Notes: generated by a model not told the origin, from the letters alone. 64,000 nt of DNA from JBAZAX01 sp041671765 (GCA_041671765.1 JBAZAX010000001.1:1-64000), one strand, 5' to 3'; counted from the first letter of the stretch, positions 35,548 through 44,451 are shown. Numbers and translations: made by a program.

Positions 35548-36483
35548 TTATTTTTTATGTGCAACAAATTTTAGGCTTGATATAGGCAACACTTTATCAC
35601 CAAACCATTTTTTACTAATATCTTTATCTTCATCGATAATTGTTATATCAAAACCTGCTTTTTTTAGCAAATCCAAGTATTTATCTTTTAAGATCGCACC
35701 ACTTACGCAGGCACTCAGTAGCTTTTTGTCATTTTTTTGTTCTTTCGTTAACTCTCCGGTTAACACAACATCAGAAATAGCCATCTTTCCACCGACCTTA
35801 AGAACTCTAAACGCTTCTTGAAATACTTTTTCTTTATTCGGAGCAAGGTTAATAACACAGTTACTCATAATTACATCGACTGAATCATTATCAACAGGCA
35901 AATTTTCTATGTCGCCCAAACGAAATTCAACATTATTTAATTTATATTTTATCGCATTTTTGCGAGCTTTATCTATCATAGCTTGGGTCATATCAACACC
36001 AATAACCTTCCCTTGCTCCCCAACTTTATGAGCTGCCAAAAAGCAATCAAGTCCAGCCCCTGATCCAAGATCTAATATAGTATCACCTTTTTTGATTTGT
36101 CCAAGGTTAGTAGGGTTGCCACAACCAAGACCTAAATTAGCGTCTGCTAATGACTCTATTTCTTTTTTTGTATATCCAATATCTTCTGAAAGTTTTCCGC
36201 CTCCACCACAACAACCACCCATTGGGCAAACAGAACCACCCTTATTCGCTACGTTGCCATAGGCTTCCTTGATTACGTCTTTTGTTTCTTTGTCTGCGGC
36301 ATTTCCAGAGAATTTGCTATTTTTTATTGTGCAACAACTACCACTACAAGAATTACAACACGATTTATCATCAAGATCACATTTTTTTGTGGTGCTTGAG
36401 CAAGCAGGAAGATAAAAAATAACAATTATTAATGCCAATATTGATGATAAAGTAAGGCCTGTCAAAATAAGCGAATTTTCCAT
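35548..36483 (-). CDS. arsM: Arsenite S-adenosylmethionine methyltransferase with membrane anchor
   Basis: This ArsM methylates As(III) using SAM. SAM motif I is ILDLGSGAGLDCFLA, followed by VIGVDMTQAMIDKA. The conserved Cys residues appear in VCPMGGCCGGG, LGLGCGNP and MSNCVINL. The first 25 residues form a hydrophobic segment ending LPAC, followed by a Cys-rich stretch (Cys pairs in KSCCNSCSGSCC), so the enzyme is probably membrane-anchored or a lipoprotein; typical ArsM proteins are soluble. That could couple methylation to efflux. SD AAGGAG, eight bases after the permease stop. Confidence 0.85.
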   Translation of the reverse strand: MENSLILTGLTLSSILALIIVIFYLPACSSTTKKCDLDDKSCCNSCSGSCCTIKNSKFSGNAADKETKDVIKEAYGNVANKGGSVCPMGGCCGGGGKLSEDIGYTKKEIESLADANLGLGCGNPTNLGQIKKGDTILDLGSGAGLDCFLAAHKVGEQGKVIGVDMTQAMIDKARKNAIKYKLNNVEFRLGDIENLPVDNDSVDVIMSNCVINLAPNKEKVFQEAFRVLKVGGKMAISDVVLTGELTKEQKNDKKLLSACVSGAILKDKYLDLLKKAGFDITIIDEDKDISKKWFGDKVLPISSLKFVAHKK

Positions 36484-36491
36484 AATACTCC

Positions 36492-37457
36492 TTAGTAAAG
36501 TAAAAAATTAAACATGTACCCGGTAAATAAAATTCCCAAGCCTACAATTGTTGCAAAAATGATAAGTAGTTTGGTTTTCATGATTTTTTTAAGTATCAAA
36601 AACTCTGGAAGCGAAAGCCCTGTTACAGCCATCATAAAAGCAAGTGTTGTGCCAATGGCAACACCTTTTTGGGTAAGAACAGAGACAAGCGGCATAACCC
36701 CTGCAGCATTCGAATAAAGCGGGATACCAACGAGAGTTGCAACAAGGACAGAGTACCATGAATTGCCTCCGGCATAGCGGACAATAAATTCTGTTGGCAC
36801 ATAGCCATGTATCCAGGCCCCCACACCAATACCAATCACAATGTATGGCAAAATCTTAACAAGCGTTTCACTCGTATAATCTTTTGCAGATTGTATTCGT
36901 TGAGGCCAAGTTAATTGCATAGGCACCAAAGAAGTGTTACGGTTGCTAACACCAAATTTTTCAATGAGATGTTGAACATTTAACTTTCCTATTACAAACC
37001 CAGCTATAACAGCAATCAGGTAACCACTGGCAATATATATAAAAGTAGTCTTCCATCCAAATAATCCGAGCAGTAGAACAATCGCTACTTCATTAATCAT
37101 CGGAGATGCAATCAGGAACGAAAATGTTACGCCTATGGGAACACCAGCCTCAATAAACCCTAAAAAAAGAGGAATGGCGCTACACGTACAAAATGGAGTA
37201 ATTATACCAAAAGCTGCTGCCATAAGATTGCCGGTTATTTGATATTTATGAGAAAGAATGGATCGTATTTTTTCTGCCGGTATGAACGACCGAATAATCG
37301 ATACAATAAAAATAATAACCGTTAAAAGAATAAGAATTTTTATTGTATCAAAAATAAAAAAGTTTACGGCATCAGCCAAGACACTGCCTTTAGATATCGA
37401 AAATATGCTGTAAGTAAGCCAATCCGCAAAGCATTGAACTAGATAAAAAATGCTCAT
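36492..37457 (-). CDS. Arsenic-type permease, ArsP/DUF318 family
   Basis: The 321-residue permease has about eight membrane segments and the family motifs FGIITPFCTCSAIPLFLGF (Cys pair) and SFLIASPMINEVA, then GIPLYSNAAGVMPL. It resembles ArsP and related efflux permeases for trivalent or organic arsenicals, also called the SO_0444 or DUF318 family. I chose ATG 37457 behind GGGGGAG; a GTG one codon earlier is possible. It is the third gene in the ars operon. Confidence 0.85.
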   Translation of the reverse strand: MSIFYLVQCFADWLTYSIFSISKGSVLADAVNFFIFDTIKILILLTVIIFIVSIIRSFIPAEKIRSILSHKYQITGNLMAAAFGIITPFCTCSAIPLFLGFIEAGVPIGVTFSFLIASPMINEVAIVLLLGLFGWKTTFIYIASGYLIAVIAGFVIGKLNVQHLIEKFGVSNRNTSLVPMQLTWPQRIQSAKDYTSETLVKILPYIVIGIGVGAWIHGYVPTEFIVRYAGGNSWYSVLVATLVGIPLYSNAAGVMPLVSVLTQKGVAIGTTLAFMMAVTGLSLPEFLILKKIMKTKLLIIFATIVGLGILFTGYMFNFLLY

Positions 37458-37465
37458 CACTCCCC

Positions 37466-37705
37466 CTACTTATTATCTTTTATTAATTTTATGATTTCAT
37501 CAACCGATGGATTTCGCCCATACATAACAACCTTTTCATCTATTACAAGAGCCGGAGAACTCATAATTCCATAAGATAGGATGGTTTGAATATCTGTAAC
37601 CTTGATAACATCAGCCTGTAACCCAAGTTGCCTCAAAGCTTCTTTGGTATTATTTTCAAGCCTTGCACATCCTGCGCAACCAGCCCCTAAAATTTTAATA
37701 ATCAC
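37466..37705 (-). CDS. Small thioredoxin-like redox protein
   Basis: The 79-residue protein has an IIKILGAGCAGCARLENN motif (CxxC active site) and a cis-Pro in GIMSSPALVIDEK, as in redox-active disulfide proteins that accompany ArsP-type permeases. It starts at GTG 37705, which overlaps the arsR TAG by one base and has AAGGAG upstream. It probably reduces or carries metalloids or cysteines for the neighbouring enzymes. Confidence 0.85.
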   Translation of the reverse strand: MIIKILGAGCAGCARLENNTKEALRQLGLQADVIKVTDIQTILSYGIMSSPALVIDEKVVMYGRNPSVDEIIKLIKDNK

Positions 37706-38043
37706 TAGAGCTCCTTTTTTGTTAACATACAATCTAACAATTCTTTGTATTTTTTCATAAATTGATAATCAACTGAATAAAAAACATTTAGGCCTTCTTT
37801 TCGTGATTTAAGCAACCCAAAATCCTTTAAGGCTTTAAGATGGTGCGACGTTAAATTTTGAGGAAGCTCAAGATATTGCCATATATTGCAAACACATTGT
37901 TCGCCATGTTTTAAGAGAATGCATAAAATCTTAAGCCTATTTTCTTCGGCTATTATTTTTAAAAATTCAACCGTGGGCTTCAAGTTTTTTAGCGATTGCT
38001 TCTTAGAACAACAATCTATTTCGGAATAACAACCTACTTTCAC
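37705..38043 (-). CDS. arsR: ArsR-family metalloregulator
   Basis: The 112-residue winged-helix repressor has the As(III) site region GEQCVCNIWQYL in helix 3 (CVC), the recognition part LPQNLTSHHLKALKDFGLLKSRKEG and extra N-terminal Cys residues (CYSEIDCC). It should release DNA when arsenite binds. It is first in its own operon and lies just downstream of a palindromic region that is probably its operator. Confidence 0.9.
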   Translation of the reverse strand: MKVGCYSEIDCCSKKQSLKNLKPTVEFLKIIAEENRLKILCILLKHGEQCVCNIWQYLELPQNLTSHHLKALKDFGLLKSRKEGLNVFYSVDYQFMKKYKELLDCMLTKKEL

Positions 38044-38065
38044 ATCAATCTCCTACGAAATTTAC

Positions 38066-38096
38066 ATCAATCAATATTGATACAGTTTTGATTGAT
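38066..38096. promoter_or_regulatory. Probable ArsR operator
   Basis: ATCAATCAA (38066-38074) and its exact complement TTGATTGAT (38088-38096) are separated by 13 bases, with the inner palindrome ATCAATATTGAT at 38070-38081. The site lies 23-53 bases before the arsR start, in the typical ArsR operator position. Confidence 0.7.
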
Positions 38097-38307
38097 ATTA
38101 CCTCTGAGAAATTCTAGCGTCAATTTTTTTAAAAAATAGGCCGGAATTTTTTGTGTCATCAATAAAGTTCATCAATTGTCACTATTAGAATGCAATCAAG
38201 ATGCGCTGGAACTAATGCTCCTGAATGTTGGAATTTTAATGCACACAGCTTTGAAGGCTTGCTTTTTACGTGACTTCCCAAAAAAAATACCTAAGCCATT
38301 TGAATGT

Positions 38308-38643
38308 TCATTTATGTTTTGCCCTACGTGCGGCTGCAATAGATTTTTCAACCCATTGCGTAAGTTTATCGTTATTCTCAAGAATATCCCCAGGAACTTT
38401 CCAATAACTCATAGCAACGCGTTTTCCATTTTTATTGACATAGGAAAATGGCTGAGATCCGTTCGCTTTATAATCGGCAAGGTTAACGTCATCTACCTTG
38501 AAATATAAAATATCGGCTATGATAAGCGCAAAGAAAATGCCATCTTTATAAAATCCATAACCACCAAACATTTTTCGAAGTTTAATGTTTCTGAAGGACG
38601 ACAATACATCAAGTATGAAATCTACATATTCAGTATTACTCAT
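38308..38643 (-). CDS. TfoX N-terminal domain protein
   Basis: The 111-residue product has the TfoX_N domain: FRNIKLRKMFGGYGFYKDG, FALIIADILYFKVD and AMSYWKVPGDILEN. It is a free-standing N-terminal domain without the C-terminal half of Sxy/TfoX competence activators. It ends in a basic tail (EKSIAAARRAKHK). It is probably the last chromosomal gene before the integrated element. Confidence 0.8.
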   Translation of the reverse strand: MSNTEYVDFILDVLSSFRNIKLRKMFGGYGFYKDGIFFALIIADILYFKVDDVNLADYKANGSQPFSYVNKNGKRVAMSYWKVPGDILENNDKLTQWVEKSIAAARRAKHK

Positions 38644-39036
38644 AACAAGAACCCCTTCGTCTTCACATTGCTATAATACAATAAGCCCATTCATTTGCAA
38701 TTTAACACTTCTTTTTAATAAGATCACTGATTGCTTTGGGGCGGCCCATCTTCGTTATTATTATGACGTGGCATCCGCCTTCTTCCGGCGATAGATCATC
38801 GCGTCAAAGCTCTTCAAGAGCGAAGACGGATGGTTCCCCCTGCAGGACGTTCTTAGAACTTTTGTGGATGAATTTTTCATGTTTAAAACTATCCAATCCG
38901 TAATTGGCAACATTAGTTATGCAGCGGCTTAGCGGTTGTTATCTATCCGCAAAGTGATACAATTATCTTTTTCCAATTAATGTAGCACCAGCCCCGTTAA
39001 AATGTAGCAATAATGTAGCTATGAGGTAATTAAATA
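38644..39036. other. Candidate left boundary of the mobile element
   Basis: There are 393 bases without a clear gene. A GC-richer patch at 38740-38870 differs from its surroundings. Inside it TGGTTCCCCCTGCAGGA (38830-38846) matches 14 of 17 bases at the 3' end of the tRNA-Asn gene (TGGCTCCCCGAGCAGGA, 56153-56169), in the same orientation as the element. This might be a diverged attachment repeat. The evidence is weak. Confidence 0.3.
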
Positions 39037-40206
39037 ATGGATAAAATGCAACCTGCATTAAATAAGCTTGAATCTATATGCAAGCGACTAAATATTGCAG
39101 CCAGAATTCCTAAAATTTTTCTCCCTATTGTCTGTGAATTTGCATCTGAACTTTTTCGTAATCCCTCATTGAAACCCATTGTTAAAAAAATTAAGCATAC
39201 GAGAACACAAAAAACAAAATTGCTTAACAAGCTCGAAAAGTTAGCCCTATCTGAATTACGCTTTGCCTATATAAAAATAGAAGCTTACGTAAAGACTAAT
39301 CTGATTGATGATGCTGAGATTCTCAGATATTTAAGCCATTTTGAAGATCCAAGTAAAATACTCGGTTCAATGCTTGTTCACAATAGATTTTCTATTTTAA
39401 GAAGAATTTTGCTAGACCTTCCAGCACTCTCACCAAAGCACATCAACTTTGTACAAGAATTTGGATACCTTATTGAAAGTTCAAAAATAGACGAAGCCTC
39501 AATGGTTCCTAAATTTTGTGCATGGGAAAATGAATATTTCAATATTCAGGATCTCGAGAAAACAGCGGATTGGCACAGCTTACATGAAATTGAACTTTTT
39601 TTCGAGGCGTTCGACCGTACCGCTCTTCAAGATGCCCTGAATAAACTAAGGGAAAAAAATCAAGACACAAAAAACCTAATTGCTCGCTTTATGAAACTTT
39701 CTTTATATGACATCGATTCACCTACAGGTTCAAACCGATATGAAGAAGAACTTTACTTAGAAGAACTCAACGCACATGCACAAAGACTATTCAATAGCAT
39801 AGAACAAAAATCTTTCCCTGAAAGATCCTCTAAGCCAAAAACACATACTGCACAATACACCTCCTATTCAGGACTGCTTGAAATCGATACCGATAACCCT
39901 TTAGAATTTAATCCAAATCTAAATGAAGGAAAATTACTTGAGTTTATGACCAAATGTTACCGCGAAAATAAGCCTCGTCCTACATTTGTAGAAGTTTTTG
40001 AAACTCTCTTTTCTGAGGTTTATGAAGAAATATATAAAAACAAATTCAAATTAGGAATTTGTGATAAGCTTGATCCAAAACATATAAAGTGGATTCGGAA
40101 TATTTATGGTGGAATAAACAGAAAAATAAAGTCATCAAAGAAACCCAATTTACTTCTACCCGACAACAATAAGTTAGTTTTCAGCAATTCTTACAAAATA
40201 ATCTAA
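39037..40206 (+). CDS. Element protein of unknown function
   Basis: The 389-residue soluble protein is helical and charged, without a signal peptide. The C-terminal 40 residues (IKWIRNIYGGINRKIKSSKK) are basic and could bind DNA. Its place at the left end of the element, before a SpoVG-like gene and the primase, suggests a regulator or replication accessory. No family recognised. SD GAGGTAA. Confidence 0.55.
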   Translation: MDKMQPALNKLESICKRLNIAARIPKIFLPIVCEFASELFRNPSLKPIVKKIKHTRTQKTKLLNKLEKLALSELRFAYIKIEAYVKTNLIDDAEILRYLSHFEDPSKILGSMLVHNRFSILRRILLDLPALSPKHINFVQEFGYLIESSKIDEASMVPKFCAWENEYFNIQDLEKTADWHSLHEIELFFEAFDRTALQDALNKLREKNQDTKNLIARFMKLSLYDIDSPTGSNRYEEELYLEELNAHAQRLFNSIEQKSFPERSSKPKTHTAQYTSYSGLLEIDTDNPLEFNPNLNEGKLLEFMTKCYRENKPRPTFVEVFETLFSEVYEEIYKNKFKLGICDKLDPKHIKWIRNIYGGINRKIKSSKKPNLLLPDNNKLVFSNSYKII

Positions 40207-40214
40207 AAAATAAT

Positions 40215-40252
40215 TCCGACTTTTCCGACTCGGATTAAATGCCTTTTTTTAT
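40215..40252 (+). terminator. Weak terminator after the 389-residue protein gene
   Basis: TCCGA...TCGGA (40215-40219 and 40230-40234) is followed by AAATGCC and a run of seven T. The stem is short. Confidence 0.4.
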
Positions 40253-40324
40253 ACTTTATTAACAGTTAAATCATAAGTTGTGATTTTGCTAGTTATTTAA
40301 TTTATAACCAAAAGGGTATTTAAT

Positions 40325-40594
40325 ATGGAAACCCGAGTAAGCAACATACAAATAGTTCCAATAAGGCCATGCGAAGGGCTTGTTGGATTCGCAAGTCTTG
40401 TTTTCGACAACAGTTTTTATTTAGGCTCTATAGGCATATACACACGTCCAAATGGACAATTTCGATTATCATACCCTACGCGTAAGCTTTCAAATCAAAA
40501 TCTTCCAGTTTTTCATCCAATCGACAAAGAGATTGCCAATTTAATAGATCAGGCAGTCATTTCAAAATTTGAAGAGGTTATGCAATGCAAATAA
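40325..40594 (+). CDS. SpoVG-like DNA-binding protein
   Basis: The 89-residue protein resembles SpoVG: a start strand VSNIQIVPIRPCEGLVGFASLVFD, then FYLGSIGIYTRPNGQFRLSYPTRKL and a final HPIDKEIANLIDQAVISKFEEVM. SpoVG proteins bind nucleic acid and act as site-specific regulators; versions also occur in phages. It lies between the first element gene and the primase and overlaps the next short gene, which suggests an early regulatory operon. Confidence 0.75.
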   Translation: METRVSNIQIVPIRPCEGLVGFASLVFDNSFYLGSIGIYTRPNGQFRLSYPTRKLSNQNLPVFHPIDKEIANLIDQAVISKFEEVMQCK

Positions 40595-40746
40595 AGGAGA
40601 ATGGCGGCAAATCTCAAAATCAATCAAATGAATTATCGATCGCAGAACACAAAGCCTTGATCAATTTTTTTAAAATATTATTTGAATGGTCACAAAAAGA
40701 TAAACAATTAAAAAATATTGAAAAATTTACCAAAGGCACAATGTAA
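40585..40746 (+). CDS. Small coupled protein, 53 residues
   Basis: ATG 40585 overlaps the end of the SpoVG-like gene in another frame, with GAAGAGG seven bases before it. The product reads MQIKENGGKSQNQ, then a helix with FFKILFEWSQKDKQLK. It has the right codon use and coupling for a real small gene. Function unknown. Confidence 0.5.
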   Translation: MQIKENGGKSQNQSNELSIAEHKALINFFKILFEWSQKDKQLKNIEKFTKGTM

Positions 40747-40769
40747 AAAAATTATAAGTAAAAAAGGAA

Positions 40770-40790
40770 AGCCGGTTTAAGGGGCCGGCT
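40770..40790. other. Hairpin before the primase gene
   Basis: AGCCGG, loop TTTAAGGGG, CCGGCT sits 18 bases before the primase ATG. No T-run follows, so it may affect translation or mRNA stability rather than end transcription. Confidence 0.4.
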
Positions 40791-40808
40791 CGTTAAGGAA
40801 TTTAGCTA

Positions 40809-43193
40809 ATGAATTATAGCAAAAACACAAAAATTAACAATCGTGATTTGCAGGCTGAATGTCTTCAATTTATGGCAGAAAGAGGCTTGAATTTTTCTGG
40901 CCCGATTCAAGCCGATGATAAAGTACATCGCTTTTCTGCAGACAATAACCAACACAAACCTGATGAATGGTATAAAGCATCTGAGGGACATTCAGACAAG
41001 GGAAATCAATACTTAATATGTACCGCTGGCTCATGGAGCTCAGGCGAGCATTGTACCTATCAATCCTGGAAAAATGACAATTCGTTTAGTGCCGAAGACC
41101 GAAAAGAGTTCTATGAAATTTCCAAAAAACATCAAGAAGAAACCGAATCACAATTCAAGATCCAACATAACTTAACGGCAAAAGATGCTACTAAAATATG
41201 GGAAAATAGCACAACAGAACCGCCCAATGAGGAATGTTTACGTTATGCAAAATTAAAGGGCGTTGACCCGATTGGCGTAAAGTTTGGGTTACATAAAATA
41301 TTTGGCATGGATAAAGATCCAGTTCCAATAATAATCATAGATTTTAGAAATGCCGCTGGAGAAATAAGAACAATACAATTTATTCATACAACCCCTGGAG
41401 ATAAAACTTACAAACAATGGTTGGCGGGTGGAGAAAAAAAGGGGAACTTTCACATCATTGGTGAAATTGTTAATGCTACCAAAATTTATGTTGTTGAGGG
41501 TTGGGCTACAGGTATTAGTGTGCATATGGCAATTAAAGCCCCTGTTGTTGTGGCGGGAGATGCAGGAAACTTGTTATCTGTAGTTGAAAACATCGGAAAC
41601 GCATATCCAGTTTCTATCAAACATTATGAGCAATATAACAAAATCGTGATAGCTGGGGATAATGACGAACGTGGGCGAAGAGATGCAATTTCCACCGCAA
41701 AAAAATTTAACTGTCTGGTAGTGTTTACTGGCAATGAGGCTTACAAAGATTTCAATGATTTACATCAAGCTTGTGGTTTGGAAGCGGTTAAAAAGCAACT
41801 TGCCAATACAACTGTAATTTCATCAGTTCAAGACGATTTAAAAAATTTGGCACATAATTTACTAGAAAAAAGAGACCCATGTGAAGACTTCTCGTTGTCG
41901 GGGTTCCCTGAGCCATTATATGCTTATATATCTTCTCTTTGCGAATCAACGGATGCGCATCCCATAATGATAACAAGTTCAGTATTTGCAACTATATCTG
42001 GTTTTCTTGGTAAACGCCTATTTATACCAAAGGGAACTTTCTTCGAAGATCTACATACCAATCTCTGGATGCTAAATGTTGCTGATAGCGGCTTATACAA
42101 GAGTACTGCATTAAATTCAGGTGCAAATCTTGCAATTGAAAGAGCAAGAGAAATTAACAGCGAAATTAAAATACTGGAAGAGTGTCGGCGCAGAGAAAGC
42201 AACAATGATAAAAAAACAAAAATTTGTGAAGATATACTGCGAGTAAGGCAAAGAAATATTCTTTTGCCAAATAAAATGACTGGAGAAGCTTTTATTGAAA
42301 GATTAAGCCAACAAGATACTGGTGGCGTTATGTTTTTAAATGAATTTGGGGCATGGCTTCAAAATTTTGAAAAAGGGCACAATAACGATTTTAAGGGGAT
42401 GCTTACAGAGTTCTACGATGTGCACCCATATGAATATGCAACAAAACAAAATGGCAGTTATATTTTGGAAAAACCATGTTTTTCTATATGTGGCGTTTCT
42501 ACTTTGACATGGCTAAAAGAAAATCTAAAACCAGGAGATGTTGGGAGTGGCTTTTTTGCAAGATTTCTAATATTTGCTCCACCTGGTCAAAACAAGATCC
42601 CCCCAGCTTTCCCTAAAAATCTAACCCCGAATAATATACATGAACAAAAAATTCGAGATATTTTTGAGCGCTTTGATCAGACGACTGATATTTATCGCTT
42701 TGGGTTCTCTGTCCAAGCAAAAAAACTTGCAGAGCAGTTATTTCTTGAAATTTTCAAGATTGGAGTGTCTTATAATGATAAATGTCAAAAAATATTAGAA
42801 CCTTATATTAAGCGTTGGTGGCCATATCTTCTTAAGTTAGCAATGATAATACGCTTTTTCGAAGACCAAAATTCCAAAGAAATAAGCGAATCGTCTCTAT
42901 TGGCTGCTTTGACATTTCTTCTCCCTGCAATGAAATCTACAGCACAGCTTTTTGAAGGCGCGCTTGGCGAATCTGAAAATCAGACAAAATGTCGCATTGT
43001 GTTTGAATTTGTATGTGAAAAGGTTAAAGAAACGGGTTTACCTGTTCAAAGAAAAACCATACAAATGTCTCACAGACTCGCTGGTGGATCTAACGAATAT
43101 GACTATATATTAAAAACTCTTATCGAATCTGGGCGAATCCAAGAAACACCAAAAAGCAAAAGGGCTGAGTGGGAATATTCGCCAATAGAATGA
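40809..43193 (+). CDS. Phage/plasmid primase-helicase-like protein (Toprim + DUF3987)
   Basis: The 794-residue protein combines a Toprim-type primase-like region with a DUF3987 helicase-like domain. Toprim signatures are IYVVEGWATGISVHMAI (the Glu motif) and IVIAGDNDERGRRDAI (the D-x-D type motif), at about residues 225-300. DUF3987 runs from about 365 to 710. Its P-loop area reads NVADSGLYKSTAL, which is not a standard GxxxxGK[ST], so ATPase activity is uncertain. Such proteins start replication in satellites and plasmids. An iteron-like field follows directly downstream. SD AAGGA. Confidence 0.75.
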   Translation: MNYSKNTKINNRDLQAECLQFMAERGLNFSGPIQADDKVHRFSADNNQHKPDEWYKASEGHSDKGNQYLICTAGSWSSGEHCTYQSWKNDNSFSAEDRKEFYEISKKHQEETESQFKIQHNLTAKDATKIWENSTTEPPNEECLRYAKLKGVDPIGVKFGLHKIFGMDKDPVPIIIIDFRNAAGEIRTIQFIHTTPGDKTYKQWLAGGEKKGNFHIIGEIVNATKIYVVEGWATGISVHMAIKAPVVVAGDAGNLLSVVENIGNAYPVSIKHYEQYNKIVIAGDNDERGRRDAISTAKKFNCLVVFTGNEAYKDFNDLHQACGLEAVKKQLANTTVISSVQDDLKNLAHNLLEKRDPCEDFSLSGFPEPLYAYISSLCESTDAHPIMITSSVFATISGFLGKRLFIPKGTFFEDLHTNLWMLNVADSGLYKSTALNSGANLAIERAREINSEIKILEECRRRESNNDKKTKICEDILRVRQRNILLPNKMTGEAFIERLSQQDTGGVMFLNEFGAWLQNFEKGHNNDFKGMLTEFYDVHPYEYATKQNGSYILEKPCFSICGVSTLTWLKENLKPGDVGSGFFARFLIFAPPGQNKIPPAFPKNLTPNNIHEQKIRDIFERFDQTTDIYRFGFSVQAKKLAEQLFLEIFKIGVSYNDKCQKILEPYIKRWWPYLLKLAMIIRFFEDQNSKEISESSLLAALTFLLPAMKSTAQLFEGALGESENQTKCRIVFEFVCEKVKETGLPVQRKTIQMSHRLAGGSNEYDYILKTLIESGRIQETPKSKRAEWEYSPIE

Positions 43194-43475
43194 AAAGTTG
43201 AAGAAGTTGAAAAAAGTTGAAAGCCGTTTTCAACTTCCAAATTCATGATTGGTACAGTGTTATATATATATTATTTATATATAGTTGAAAAGTTGAATAC
43301 AAGTCAGATCAAATTTGGAATATTAAGGAAAGTAAGAAAAAGTTGAAGAGAAAAAGGCGCCCCCTTTCAACTTTTCAACTTCGAATATTTTTGGTGTTCA
43401 GTTATTTGATTCAGTCGTGGGTTTGATTGGTTGAAAAACTTTTCAACTTCCTTTCAACTGGCTTTCAACCTTTAA
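43191..43475. other. Iteron-like repeat field, candidate replication origin
   Basis: GTTGAA occurs seven times on one strand (near 43197, 43206, 43216, 43284, 43292, 43342, 43430) and its complement TTCAAC six times (near 43230, 43366, 43374, 43442, 43453, 43463). In the middle is an AT-only stretch (43260-43283) that could be the unwinding element. The field starts at the primase stop. Repeats in both orientations plus an AT-rich core next to an initiator-like gene are the usual layout of P4-like satellite or plasmid origins. Confidence 0.55.
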
Positions 43476-43492
43476 AACAAGAACAAGAAAAT

Positions 43493-43522
43493 GAGTCGGG
43501 GCCCCACAACGTGGGGGGACTC
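43493..43522. other. GC-rich hairpin downstream of the repeat field
   Basis: GAGTC...GACTC enclose CCCCAC-AAC-GTGGGG. This is a strong two-part stem in an otherwise AT-rich region and is followed by more GC-rich sequence (about 43520-43560). It may end the primase transcript or be part of the origin. Confidence 0.5.
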
Positions 43523-43639
43523 AGGACCCCGCAGCCGCCGCAGCCCTTGGCTATGACTTCCCTTTGTTGGAATACCCCTTCTTTTTGAGTTGCAATTTTA
43601 GTAGGTGTTGGAGCCGAAAAAATTAGTTATAGCACAAAA

Positions 43640-43925
43640 AATTGTGATATGTTTAAAGGTTGATTTTAGGGTTATAACTTCTCATGTAATAGCAAGATAA
43701 AAGTTGGCTTAGCGATTTGAACTGTGTTATGTTTAAAGTTTTTAGCTGACTCTGGATTGACGGCTTTTGCAGCTAGCTTTGATCTGTCGGTATATTGGTT
43801 ACGTCCAACTCTAGGCTTATTTGCAGCTCTAACTTTGTTGTGCTGTGCTCTTCTCATACAGGATTGTTTAAATGAATTTTTATTAGATGGTACATAAAGA
43901 TCTATGATATGTTTAAAGGTTACAA
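43640..43925. repeat. Three direct copies of a 17-bp motif
   Basis: TGATATGTTTAAAGGTT at 43645-43661 and 43905-43921 are identical, and TGTTATGTTTAAAGTT at 43725-43740 is a close third copy. All have the same orientation, in the gap between the origin-like field and the minus-strand block. They look like binding sites for an element-encoded protein. A 61-codon minus-strand frame covers the middle copy and is not convincing as a gene. Confidence 0.5.
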
Positions 43926-43944
43926 ATAAGATTTTTGGAAAGAA

Positions 43945-44451
43945 CTAAATCATGTATCGAATCCGTGATTTGAGCTCAAGCATTTCAGTATCATATTCTC
44001 TGAAGTCTCGTATATAAAGAGGTGCTGTATTACGAATGCAAGTAATATCGTCTAATGCTATGTCCCCCCTTGAACACTTGATGGTTTCTACTCCAAACTC
44101 GAATAACATTTTAAATTCAGGCTCTCGTTTGCACCAGTCTTTAACAACCTCACGAGTGATGCCACATTTTTCCCAAAATGTCTTTACTAACAAACATTGG
44201 CTTTCTCGTGTAAAACTTATAAACTCTCGACCTAATTTAAGTAATTGAGCTTTGCTTAATCCAACCTCTTTGTCTGTACATGTGTTAGTGTACTTATATA
44301 AAACATCAGCAACCACCCGAGTTGGCACTTTTTTAGGCGTATCTATTCGAACATTGATTTGCTTCTTATTCTTCAGAGGCGGAGGTGTGCCAAGAAAAGG
44401 GTTTACTTGAGAACTGCTTAAATTGTTTGAATTATACGTTGAACTATACAT
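43945..44451 (-). CDS. Element protein, possibly a small-terminase-like DNA-binding protein
   Basis: The 168-residue product has a disordered N-terminus and then a helical region with LGREFISFTRESQCLLVKTFW and GITREVVKDWCKREPEF, which looks like a helix-turn-helix similar to small terminase subunits or phage recombination-directed proteins. ATG follows the stop of the zinc-ribbon gene directly, with AAGGAG as SD. It is the last gene of the minus-strand block. The terminase idea is a guess. Confidence 0.45.
   Translation of the reverse strand: MYSSTYNSNNLSSSQVNPFLGTPPPLKNKKQINVRIDTPKKVPTRVVADVLYKYTNTCTDKEVGLSKAQLLKLGREFISFTRESQCLLVKTFWEKCGITREVVKDWCKREPEFKMLFEFGVETIKCSRGDIALDDITCIRNTAPLYIRDFREYDTEMLELKSRIRYMI

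Noticed and set aside
38176..38508. A 110-codon plus-strand frame opposite the TfoX-like gene
   Set aside because: It is the antisense of a clear TfoX_N domain and has no SD.
43191..43475. The GTTGAA field as a CRISPR array
   Set aside because: The units are too short (6-13 bases), occur in both orientations and have irregular spacing; no cas gene is present.
43672..43857. A 61-codon minus-strand frame between the origin-like field and the phage-type block
   Set aside because: No SD is seen, it covers one of the three direct repeats, and the product has no protein-like pattern beyond basic residues. I kept the stretch as non-coding.
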